Source of the DNA: Oscillospiraceae bacterium
Lineage (GTDB): Bacteria; Bacillota; Clostridia; Oscillospirales; Acutalibacteraceae
DNA: 57,057 bases
NCBI GenBank assembly: GCA_031270605.1
Contig: JAISXG010000041.1
Location: forward strand, 1 to 57,057
Direction of reading: 5' to 3'
Positions 51,116-57,057 of the stretch are shown piece by piece. Position numbers and translations under genes: made by a program. Under the pieces are notes generated by a model that saw only the letters and a program-made list of their open reading frames with translations, ran no database searches and was not told the DNA's origin. Position 1 is the stretch's first letter. Every line of letters begins with the position of its first letter.

Positions 51116-52375
51116 ATGGAAAAACAACTGGAATTGAGGGAGATCGGGCGCAGAGCCGCAGATGCGGAAAGAGTTTTGGCCGGCCTTCCCAGCATGAAAA
51201 AAGACAACGCGCTCATGGCTGTTGCCGACGCGATCGCCGCTGACCGCGAACTGATTTTGTACCGCAACAAGCTGGATGTGGACGCAGGCCGTGAAGCCGG
51301 CCTGAGCGCCGCGCTGCTTGACAGGCTTTTGTTAAACCCGCAGCGTTTTGACGCGCTTGTCGCCATGTTTCACAAGCTTGCCGCCATGCCAGACCCTGTG
51401 GGGCGCATCCTTTCGGGCACCGTGCGCCCAAACGGCCTGAAAATCAGCAAAATCACAGTGCCGCTGGGCGTTATCGCAATGATTTATGAGGCGCGCCCGA
51501 ATGTCACGGCAGACAGTGCCGCGCTTTGCCTGAAGTCCGGCAACGCCGTTATTTTAAAGGGCGGTAAAGAAGCGATCAACTCCAATGTCGCTTTGGTCAA
51601 CGCCATGCGCAAGGGCTTGCAGAACGCGGGTTTGCCGCAGGACTGCGTGCAGCTTGTTATTGACGACGCGGATCACACGCGCTCAAATGAGCTGATGCGC
51701 CTGAACGAATTTGTGGATGTCATCATCCCCCGCGGCGGCGCCGCGCTGATTCGCGCGGTGGTTGAAAATTCCACCGTGCCCGTGATTGAAACGGGCGTAG
51801 GCAACTGCCACATTTATGTGGACAAAAACGCGCAGATCGACATGGCCGCGCGCATTGTGTTCAACGCAAAAACCTCGCGCCCGTCAGTTTGCAACGCCTG
51901 TGAAACACTGCTCCTGCACAAGGACATTGCGGGCTTCGCGCTGCTGCGCATCAAAGAGCGGCTTGACACCATGAATGTGGAGATGGTGGGCGATGAAGCG
52001 GTCTGCGGCATTCTTCCCGGCGTTGCCCCCGCAACGGAAGAGGACTGGGCGACGGAATACGGTGACTATAAAATCAGCGTGAAAATCGTAAAAACGCTTG
52101 ATGAAGCGATTGCGCACATCAATAAATACGGCACCCGCCACAGCGAGGCGATCATAACAGAGAACTATGCCTCGGCGGAAAAATTCATCGGCGAGGTGGA
52201 CGCCGCCGCTGTTTATGTGAACGCCAGCACGCGTTTCACAGACGGCGAGGAGTTCGGCTTTGGCGCCGAAATCGGCATTTCGACCCAAAAGCTGCACGCC
52301 CGCGGGCCGGTGGGGCTTGAGGAATTGACCTCGGTGAAATATGTTATTCGCGGCAGCGGGCAGATTCGCGAATAA
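51116..52375 (+). CDS. proA: Glutamate-5-semialdehyde dehydrogenase (gamma-glutamyl phosphate reductase)
   Basis: NADPH-dependent reduction of glutamyl 5-phosphate to glutamate semialdehyde. 419 residues. PLGVIAMIYEARPNVTAD is the N-terminal signature, KSGNAVILKGGKEA the nucleotide loop, NAKTSRPSVCNACETLL contains the catalytic Cys, and ASTRFTDGEEFGFGAEIG the C-terminal signature. The ATG follows GGAAAGGAC. It completes the two-gene proline pathway set; proC is elsewhere. Confidence 0.95.
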   Translation: MEKQLELREIGRRAADAERVLAGLPSMKKDNALMAVADAIAADRELILYRNKLDVDAGREAGLSAALLDRLLLNPQRFDALVAMFHKLAAMPDPVGRILSGTVRPNGLKISKITVPLGVIAMIYEARPNVTADSAALCLKSGNAVILKGGKEAINSNVALVNAMRKGLQNAGLPQDCVQLVIDDADHTRSNELMRLNEFVDVIIPRGGAALIRAVVENSTVPVIETGVGNCHIYVDKNAQIDMAARIVFNAKTSRPSVCNACETLLLHKDIAGFALLRIKERLDTMNVEMVGDEAVCGILPGVAPATEEDWATEYGDYKISVKIVKTLDEAIAHINKYGTRHSEAIITENYASAEKFIGEVDAAAVYVNASTRFTDGEEFGFGAEIGISTQKLHARGPVGLEELTSVKYVIRGSGQIRE

Positions 52376-52394
52376 TCCGGTTTTTTATAAGATG

Positions 52395-52447
52395 ATACCC
52401 CCACGGCAAGCGCGCAAAAAAGCGAGTTCGCCGTGGGGGTATTTTTT
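52395..52447 (+). terminator. Terminator of proBA
   Basis: A perfect 13-bp stem, ATACCCCCACGGC with GCCGTGGGGGTAT, followed by six T. Confidence 0.93.
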
Positions 52448-52523
52448 AAGGGGATGCTTTTCACAGCGTGTCAGGGCAAAAAAAAGACCTCTTGCCTGAA
52501 AACACTGTTCAAACTCTGTCAAA

Positions 52524-52540
52524 ACTGTTATAGTAACAGT
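52524..52540 (+). promoter_or_regulatory. Palindromic operator over the LytTR-gene promoter
   Basis: ACTGTTA-TAG-TAACAGT is a perfect 17-bp palindrome that contains a -10-like TATAGT (52529-52534). It lies 26 nt before the LytTR start codon and is probably the site of autoregulation. No good -35 is seen, which fits an activator-dependent promoter. Confidence 0.6.
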
Positions 52541-52565
52541 GAGCTCAGGATGAAAGCGGGGTGGT

Positions 52566-53018
52566 ATGTTGGAGGTTCGGATCAAACACGACCCGGATTT
52601 GGGCGAAGATGAAATCATTATTTGCGCGGGTGAGGGCAACGCGCTGGCAGACGCGCTTTTTGCATATGCCCGGGCTCTTGTTTCACAAGCATCGAGCATC
52701 CAGATGTATAGGGACAAAGAGGAGGTCTTTCTTCCCCCCGCGTCCGTTTTGTTCTTTGAAACCGGGAACGACAGTGTTCACGCCCACACGGCGGACGAGG
52801 TTTATCGCGTAAAGGCCCGTTTGTATGAGCTTGAGCAAACGCTGCCCGGCGAGTTTGTGCGCATTTCAAAATCGGCCATTGTGAATGTGCGGCACATTGT
52901 TTCTGTTGACCGCAATTTGTCGTCTTCCGCTTTGATTTCATTTCAGGGCAGCCACAAGCAGGTGTATGCCTCGCGGATGTATTACAAGCAACTGCGCCAG
53001 CGCTTGGGGAGCGGATAG
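52566..53018 (+). CDS. LytTR-domain DNA-binding regulator
   Basis: 150 residues. The C-terminal ~95 residues are a LytTR domain: VLFFETGNDSVHAHTADEVY, LYELEQTLPGEFVRISKSAIVNVRHI and the final tyrosine-rich SRMYYKQLRQRLG. The N-terminal ~50 residues have no receiver domain, so it is not a classical response regulator. In Clostridia such stand-alone LytTR genes precede LiaF-like membrane protein genes, as here (57 nt gap). AAAGCGGGG lies upstream. Confidence 0.9.
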   Translation: MLEVRIKHDPDLGEDEIIICAGEGNALADALFAYARALVSQASSIQMYRDKEEVFLPPASVLFFETGNDSVHAHTADEVYRVKARLYELEQTLPGEFVRISKSAIVNVRHIVSVDRNLSSSALISFQGSHKQVYASRMYYKQLRQRLGSG

Positions 53019-53075
53019 GTAACGACCACAGGAGAACGCTTTTTTTAATATCATTTTTTGAAAGGATTGGTTACT

Positions 53076-53771
53076 GTGAAGGTTAAAAATGTGTTTTGGG
53101 GATTGTTTTTTATTTGCGCGGCCGCGATGGTCGTGCTCTCGCAGATGGGTATGTTTTTTGAAATCGGCTGGTTCAGCATCCTGCTGACTGTGTTTTTGAT
53201 TCCCGTGATGGTCAGCAATCTTGTGAAGCTGAATTTCTACGGTTTTTTGTTTCCGCTGGCGTTTTTGTTCTATATTTATGCCGAGCCCCTGTTTTTGCTC
53301 GACAATGTGCGCTTCTGGCCGCTCATGCTCGCCACGCTGTTTTTAAGCATCGGCTTTTCGCTCATTTTCAAGCGCAGGCGGTTTGAGAAGTTTATGCACA
53401 CGAATCCCAAATTTGGCAAGAGCCTTTTGGGCGACGGCGGGAATGTTGTTTCGTTCAGCGAGTCGTTCAACTCCAGCACAAAATTCATCACGTCGCAAGA
53501 TCTTGAGCGCGGTTATTTTTCGTGCTCGTTCGGCTCGATGAAGCTCTATTTTGACAAGGCCGTTCTCGCTCCCGGCGGCGCGGAAATCGTGCTTTCGTGC
53601 TCGTTTGCCGGTATGGAGCTTTATGTGCCGCGCTACTGGAACGTGGTGAACCGCATCGACCCGTCGTTTGGCAGCGTTGATCATTATCAGCGCGAAAACC
53701 AGCCCGGCGCGCCGACACTTACGCTGACGGGCGACTGCAGCTTTGGCGGGATTAAGATTTTCTATGTGTAG
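53076..53771 (+). CDS. LiaF-like membrane protein (short)
   Basis: 231 residues. Four hydrophobic segments in residues ~5-105, then a soluble C-terminal domain with FITSQDLERGYFSCSFGSMKLYFDKA, SFAGMELYVPRYWNV and CSFGGIKIFYV, the repeated G-x-x-x-L-Y-F beta-helix pattern of the LiaF/YvqF family (cell-wall-active antibiotic response). Such proteins often restrain an envelope stress regulator; here the adjacent LytTR protein is a candidate partner. I use the GTG at 53076, 9 nt after AAAGGA. Confidence 0.85.
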   Translation: MKVKNVFWGLFFICAAAMVVLSQMGMFFEIGWFSILLTVFLIPVMVSNLVKLNFYGFLFPLAFLFYIYAEPLFLLDNVRFWPLMLATLFLSIGFSLIFKRRRFEKFMHTNPKFGKSLLGDGGNVVSFSESFNSSTKFITSQDLERGYFSCSFGSMKLYFDKAVLAPGGAEIVLSCSFAGMELYVPRYWNVVNRIDPSFGSVDHYQRENQPGAPTLTLTGDCSFGGIKIFYV

Positions 53772-53806
53772 ATTACGAGGATAATTTTCGTTCCTTCCCA
53801 ACATTC

Positions 53807-53862
53807 AAATCAGCCTGAAAACACCCTCAAAAGGGGCTGTTTTCAGGCTGATTTGTTTTTTT
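53807..53862 (+). terminator. Terminator of the LytTR-LiaF unit
   Basis: A perfect 17-bp stem, AAATCAGCCTGAAAACA with its complement, followed by G and seven T. Confidence 0.95.
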
Positions 53863-53864
53863 GC

Positions 53865-53893
53865 TTGCCAGAACCGAAAATATTTTATATAAT
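53865..53893 (+). promoter_or_regulatory. Promoter of the second LiaF-like gene
   Basis: TTGCCA, 17 bp, a perfect TATAAT, placed right after the previous terminator, so this gene is expressed separately from the LytTR unit. Confidence 0.65.
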
Positions 53894-53947
53894 AATTTTT
53901 GAAAATATGATTCTGGTTATGTTTATTCTTTTATTAGAAAGTGCGGG

Positions 53948-54955
53948 ATGTTAATGGGGGAAAAAAATGGCAAGTGGAAAGAGTATAGCGGGTTGATTCT
54001 TACGGTTGTGCTTTCGCTGGCGGCGATGCTTTTTTTTGGTTTTGACTCTTTTTCAGTAGATAGGCTATTCGGGTTGGTGGTGATTTGCGGCTTTATCGCC
54101 AGTGCAATTGTCTCGTTGTTTTATTTGGAGTTCACTGGCTTTTTTCTTTCGTTAGGAACGTTGCTCTATTGTTATGATGCTGCGATTGCGTTAACAGGCA
54201 CGCCTTTGTGGGTGTTTCTTATCTGTGCTCTTGTGTTGGGCGCGGTTTCAAATCGCTTGTTTTTTCGCATTCGATATGCGCGCTTTTTTCCCAAAGGCTC
54301 ATCGAAGAGCAACGGGGAATATGAACGGCATGATGCCGCTGTCGTTTGTAAAAACGCTTTTCACTCCGTCACAAAGCAGGTGACCTCCCGCAGCTTGGAA
54401 ACGGCCTATATTTCGAGCTCGTTTAGCTCACTCAATGTTCGTTTTGACGAGGCGGCTTTGAGCCCGGACGGTGCGGATGTTGCTGTTATGGGCTTTTTTG
54501 GAAAAGTGCAGCTGTTTGTGCCTGAGGGTTGGCGGGTGCTTGACAACGAGGCGAGAAAGGCTGAAAAAAAGCGAAAAAAGGATTTTGATGACGATGCCCC
54601 TTCTGTGCCAACGCTGCGCATTTTTGAAAACGTGGTGTTTGCGGGCGTGTTCATTCGCACAATTGAAGGGAAGAAGCCCATAAAAATTTATATTATCAGA
54701 GAAAATCAAGAATTTGCCGAAGATCAAGAGGTGGCTCTTTTTCTTGATGGGCAAAAGTGCACCAATGTGAAAAACGACGAGACGGTGTTTGTTGAAACAC
54801 AGAGTGGTGTGCATGCGATTGCCTTTGAATTTGGGGGCAAAAGAACCGATATGAACGTGGATTTGAGGGAGAATTCCGCAGTACGCATCACGCTGAACCG
54901 TGAAAGCGGCGAGGTTGCCGCCCGGGTGCTTTCGCTTGAGGGTATTCGCAGTTAG
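53948..54955 (+). CDS. LiaF-like membrane protein (long)
   Basis: 335 residues. Four hydrophobic segments lie between residues 15 and 110. A LiaF-type beta domain spans ~135-240 (VTSRSLETAYISSSFSSLNV, VMGFFGKVQLFVPEGWRV, ENVVFAGVFI), interrupted by a Lys/Asp-rich insertion. About 90 extra C-terminal residues (QEVALFLDGQKC...EFGGKRTDMNVDL) look like a small added beta domain. Apparent paralogue of the preceding LiaF-like protein. GC content is lower than in its neighbours. The start could be 53948 or 53954. Confidence 0.75.
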   Translation: MLMGEKNGKWKEYSGLILTVVLSLAAMLFFGFDSFSVDRLFGLVVICGFIASAIVSLFYLEFTGFFLSLGTLLYCYDAAIALTGTPLWVFLICALVLGAVSNRLFFRIRYARFFPKGSSKSNGEYERHDAAVVCKNAFHSVTKQVTSRSLETAYISSSFSSLNVRFDEAALSPDGADVAVMGFFGKVQLFVPEGWRVLDNEARKAEKKRKKDFDDDAPSVPTLRIFENVVFAGVFIRTIEGKKPIKIYIIRENQEFAEDQEVALFLDGQKCTNVKNDETVFVETQSGVHAIAFEFGGKRTDMNVDLRENSAVRITLNRESGEVAARVLSLEGIRS

Positions 54956-55006
54956 TCCCTGCTTCTTCAGTTTATAATCAAACGGCTTTTCCTGGAGGAT
55001 GATACA

Positions 55007-55912
55007 ATGAAAGAAAGCGTCATGCGTGAAATCGTTCGCACTGCGATGCTGCTCAGAAGCAGCAAACGGCTTTTTTCAAAAGAGAAAAAGGCTGAAAAAG
55101 AGCTGAAAAAAATGGCGAAACGGCCGAGGGCATACCAGTTCAAAAAGGCGGGCAGACTGTGCTCTCAGGTGCGTGAGAGCAACACGCACGGCCTGCATCA
55201 CTTTGTGCTCTCGAGCAAAACGGGGAGCGGCAAAAAGCAAATTTTATATTTGCACGGGGGCGCGTTCGCGCGGCAGCCCTCTTTTTTGCAGTGGCGGTTC
55301 GCGGACAAGCTTGTGGAGCGCACGCATGCTTCGCTGGCCTTTGTCGTCTATCCCAAAACGCCCCTGCACACGCATGACGAAACGTTTGAAAAGCTGCTGC
55401 TGTTATACCGTGACATGCTGCAAAGCGCAGACGGCGAGGAAATAATTTTTGTCGGCGACTCTGCGGGCGCGAACATCGCGCTGGCCTTTTCTGTTTGGCT
55501 TCAGGGGCAAGGGCTTGCCCCGCCCGCAAAGGTCATTTGCTTTTCGCCCTGTGTGGATCTGCAGCTGAACAACCCGGGCATCACAAAAAAGCTCAGGAAA
55601 AAAGACCCGATCCTCGGCGTCGACGGCCTGCTGGTATTCATAAAGGCATGGGCGGGCGGCGCGCCGCTCAACCACCCGTTGATCAGCCCGCTGTATGCGG
55701 ATTTGTCGCTGCTGCCACCGACGACGGTGTTCATCGGGTCAGACGAAATTCTGCTGCCGGACGTGCGGCTTTTCAAAAAGCTGGCGCGGGAATGCGGGGT
55801 GGAAATTGAGCTGCATGTTTATGAGAAGCTCTATCATTGTTTTTTTCTGTTTCCGCTCAAAGAGGCAAAGGAAGCGGTGGACAGAACCGTCAAGCTGATT
55901 GCTGAGAGTTGA
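55007..55912 (+). CDS. Alpha/beta hydrolase, hormone-sensitive-lipase-type esterase
   Basis: 301 residues. The oxyanion motif HGG (83-85) lies in YLHGGAF. The nucleophile Ser152 lies in GDSAGAN. Asp246 (SDEILLPD) and His277 (LYHCFF) complete the triad. The N-terminal 45 residues are basic (Lys/Arg-rich). There is no signal peptide, so it is cytoplasmic; the substrate is probably a short-chain ester. CTGGAGGATG precedes the ATG. Single-gene unit, 51 nt after the long LiaF-like gene. Confidence 0.9.
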   Translation: MKESVMREIVRTAMLLRSSKRLFSKEKKAEKELKKMAKRPRAYQFKKAGRLCSQVRESNTHGLHHFVLSSKTGSGKKQILYLHGGAFARQPSFLQWRFADKLVERTHASLAFVVYPKTPLHTHDETFEKLLLLYRDMLQSADGEEIIFVGDSAGANIALAFSVWLQGQGLAPPAKVICFSPCVDLQLNNPGITKKLRKKDPILGVDGLLVFIKAWAGGAPLNHPLISPLYADLSLLPPTTVFIGSDEILLPDVRLFKKLARECGVEIELHVYEKLYHCFFLFPLKEAKEAVDRTVKLIAES

Positions 55913-55967
55913 TGCCGTCGGGCGGGGGATCGCGCCTGTTCTGCTCCCATGATAGAAATTTGTTTAT

Positions 55968-56012
55968 AAAACCCCCTTGCGGTCTGCTGATGCATGCCGC
56001 AAGGGGGTTTTT
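55968..56012. terminator. Bidirectional terminator between esterase and RHH genes
   Basis: AAAACCCCCTTGCGG and CCGCAAGGGGGTTTT form a long GC-rich stem with T residues on the plus side and A residues at the minus-strand start. It can end the esterase gene and the converging small RHH gene. Confidence 0.9.
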
Positions 56013-56033
56013 GCGCCGCTGTTTTGCAAAAAA

Positions 56034-56213
56034 TCAATCCTCTTTTTCTGACACAGAAATCTCACCATGCAGCTTCTCGAATTCACGCACACGCCGTTTT
56101 ATATACTGTTCAATTTCTTTGTTTGCGGAACGTCCCTCATATTCGGCGATATAACGGAACTTTTTGAATAAAGCGCGGTTCACACGAAAAGTATACCTTA
56201 AAATTCTATCCAT
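56034..56213 (-). CDS. Small ribbon-helix-helix (Arc-type) DNA-binding protein
   Basis: 59 residues, ATG at 56213, GAGGTGA 7 nt upstream. The N-terminal strand RILRYTFRVN and the helices NRALFKKFRYIAEYEGRSA and NKEIEQYIKRRVREFEKLHG fit a ribbon-helix-helix fold. An acidic tail follows (SVSEKED). RHH proteins of this size act as repressors or antitoxins. No toxin gene is adjacent on the same strand, and a SLOG gene is divergent at 56494. The frame is below common length cut-offs and easily missed. Confidence 0.8.
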   Translation of the reverse strand: MDRILRYTFRVNRALFKKFRYIAEYEGRSANKEIEQYIKRRVREFEKLHGEISVSEKED

Positions 56214-56262
56214 TTCAAAGTCACCTCTATGATGTTGTTATGATGCCATTGTACCATCATTC

Positions 56263-56292
56263 ATGACATGAAAACCAAAATAGTGCTATAAT
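56263..56292 (+). promoter_or_regulatory. Candidate plus-strand promoter in the RHH-SLOG intergenic region
   Basis: ATGACA, 18 bp, a perfect TATAAT. It would produce a 200-nt leader before the SLOG gene. On the minus strand TACAAT (56253-56248) is a candidate -10 for the RHH gene. CATGACATG lies between the two. Confidence 0.4.
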
Positions 56293-56433
56293 GGTGGTAA
56301 TTTAGTGAATATTTTTTATGAAACAATTAAGAAGTTTACTTTTATATAAAAAGCTTCAATGTATCAACAAGTCTATCGTGCTCCAATTTTTTGATTAAAA
56401 GATTATGTGAACCATGATGAGTTCGGGATGTTC

Positions 56434-56453
56434 TATAGACAGAAATCTATAAT
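56434..56453 (+). promoter_or_regulatory. Dyad over a -10-like element before the SLOG gene
   Basis: TATAGA (56434-56439) and TCTATA (56446-56451) form a dyad with 6 bp between arms, and TATAAT occupies 56448-56453, 40 nt before the SLOG start. This could be a second promoter with an operator. Confidence 0.4.
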
Positions 56454-56493
56454 ATACTTAATATTGAAAAAAAAGATTTTAAGGGGGCAGTCT

Positions 56494-56832
56494 ATGAAAG
56501 TGGCGGTCATTGGCTCGAGGGGGCTTGCGGTCAACACACTTGAGCCGTATCTGCCGAAAGAGATCACCGAAATCGTCAGCGGCGGCGCGCGGGGCATTGA
56601 CGCGTGCGCCCGCGACTATGCGCTGCGGCACAATATCAAGCTGACGGAGTTTTTGCCCAACTATGCCCGCTTCGGCAGAACCGCGCCCCTGCGGCGCAAC
56701 ATCGCCATTATTGAATATGCCGACTTTGTGGTCGCGCTGTGGGACGGCGCCTCTTCGGGCACAAAGCATGTGATTGACAACTGTGAAAAGCGCAACATTC
56801 CCCTTCTGGTCTTCTTTCCGAATGGAGATTGA
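56494..56832 (+). CDS. SLOG-superfamily (YspA cpYpsA-related, DUF2493-like) protein
   Basis: 112 residues. A single Rossmann-like SLOG domain: VAVIGSRG at the N-terminus, VSGGARGIDACARDYA as the characteristic G-G-A-x-G-x-D nucleotide/nucleoside loop, FGRTAPLRRNIAIIEYADFVVALWDG and SSGTKHVIDNCEK. SLOG domains bind nucleotide-derived ligands and occur in plasmid, phage-defence and signalling contexts. A cellular role is not established for stand-alone copies. The ATG follows AAGGGGG. Divergent from the RHH gene. Confidence 0.88.
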   Translation: MKVAVIGSRGLAVNTLEPYLPKEITEIVSGGARGIDACARDYALRHNIKLTEFLPNYARFGRTAPLRRNIAIIEYADFVVALWDGASSGTKHVIDNCEKRNIPLLVFFPNGD

Positions 56833-56841
56833 GGGACGCGC

Positions 56842-56880
56842 AAAAAAACGCCCCGGCCTGTGTGGGAGCAGGCCGGGGCG
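56842..56880. terminator. Second terminator of the rRNA operon / end of the SLOG gene
   Basis: CGCCCCGGCCTG and CAGGCCGGGGCG form a perfect 12-bp stem. The T-run (seven T) is on the minus strand, so it chiefly serves leftward transcription from the rRNA operon. On plus it is followed by GGGTCTTTG. Confidence 0.85.
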
Positions 56881-56910
56881 GGGTCTTTGTAATCGCGGGT
56901 TTTGCAAATA

Positions 56911-56935
56911 GAAAAACCGCCCTGTTGAGCGGTTT
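56911..56935 (-). terminator. First terminator after 5S rRNA
   Basis: On the minus strand AAACCGC pairs with GCGGTTT, followed by TTC, within 10 nt of the 5S 3' end. Together with the next hairpin it forms a tandem rRNA terminator. Confidence 0.8.
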
Positions 56936-56942
56936 CGCGTGT

Positions 56943-57057
56943 GTCGGCAACGACCTATCTTCCCAAGCGGCTGCCCGCTAAGTATTTTCAGCGTAAATGA
57001 GCTTAACTACCGTGTTCGGGATGGGAACGGGTGGACCCTCATCACTATAGTCACCGA
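56943..57057 (-). rRNA. rrf: 5S ribosomal RNA
   Basis: The minus strand carries the universal 5S core CCCATCCCGAACACGG (57018-57003), GTTAAGCTC and the 3' region GGGAAGATAGGTCG. The 5' end TCGGTGAC at the window edge pairs with GTTGCCGA near 56951-56944, so the molecule is complete or lacks at most a base or two. It should be the last gene of an rRNA operon extending beyond the right edge. Confidence 0.95.

Noticed and set aside
1-57057. CRISPR arrays, tRNA genes, prophage or insertion-sequence transposase genes
   Set aside because: I looked for regular repeats, cloverleaf-type sequences and transposase or integrase motifs on both strands and saw none; the only mobile-type feature is the non-coding inverted-repeat element at 33701-33860.

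Overview
The window reads as a contiguous piece of chromosome from an anaerobic, spore-forming, Gram-positive bacterium of the class Clostridia, most likely the Oscillospiraceae/Ruminococcaceae side. Evidence: a full SpoIIE, an oxygen-sensitive class III ribonucleotide reductase with its radical-SAM activase, a short HisG paired with HisZ, strong AGGAGG-type ribosome binding sites, frequent TTG/GTG starts, and surface proteins carrying dockerin and cohesin modules. This placement is an inference; no 16S rRNA is present. The right edge is the 5S rRNA at the end of a leftward rRNA operon.

Layout: 1-2.5 kb, start of an off-window gene and spoIIE (minus). 3.1-10.7 kb, housekeeping genes on plus: glpK, malic enzyme, a flavin-binding PPOX protein, purB, a secreted propeller-like protein, an ACT protein and a UPF0210 protein. 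11.2-14.7 kb, a secreted leucine-rich-repeat protein with a dockerin, a family 4 uracil-DNA glycosylase on minus, and a cohesin-like protein with a sortase-type C-terminus. 15-17.5 kb, KDG kinase, KDPG aldolase and a PduL phosphotransacylase. 17.5-23.8 kb, a histidine operon hisZ-G-D-C-H-F-IE that lacks hisA and hisB. 25-30.1 kb, DUF2089, a SHOCT-like protein and nrdG, then nrdD (with a fused glutaredoxin-like tail) and a thioredoxin reductase, the nrdD promoter carrying two NrdR-type boxes. 30.3-33.7 kb, a GlpA-like oxidoreductase, a second FAD oxidoreductase and DUF1667, followed by a 160-bp inverted-repeat element. 34-39.4 kb, a GyrI-like protein and an ATP-grasp protein on minus, divergent from a GntR/ABC-ATPase/large permease unit. 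39.4-43.7 kb, a beta-lactamase-like lipoprotein with a possible leader peptide, and a three-gene minus-strand operon (membrane protein, DegV, hydrolase). 44-47 kb, a sugar operon: TIM-barrel epimerase, a second cohesin-like membrane protein and a GH4 glycosidase. 47.2-52.4 kb, mnmE, maf, comF (minus), proB and proA. 52.5-55.9 kb, a LytTR regulator, two LiaF-like membrane proteins and an esterase. 56-57 kb, a small ribbon-helix-helix protein (minus), a SLOG protein and the 5S rRNA.

The most interesting themes are: (1) a small cohesin-dockerin set (one dockerin protein, two differently anchored cohesin-like proteins) with no cellulosomal enzymes nearby; (2) a nearly self-contained anaerobic deoxynucleotide system, where NrdD carries its own redoxin domain and is followed by a disulfide reductase, under apparent NrdR control; (3) a MITE-like element; (4) several short genes and leaders that length-filtered gene calling would miss. 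Many intergenic regions show clear sigma-A promoters (TTGACA/TATAAT with 17-bp spacing) and strong intrinsic terminators, so transcription units can be drawn with some confidence.
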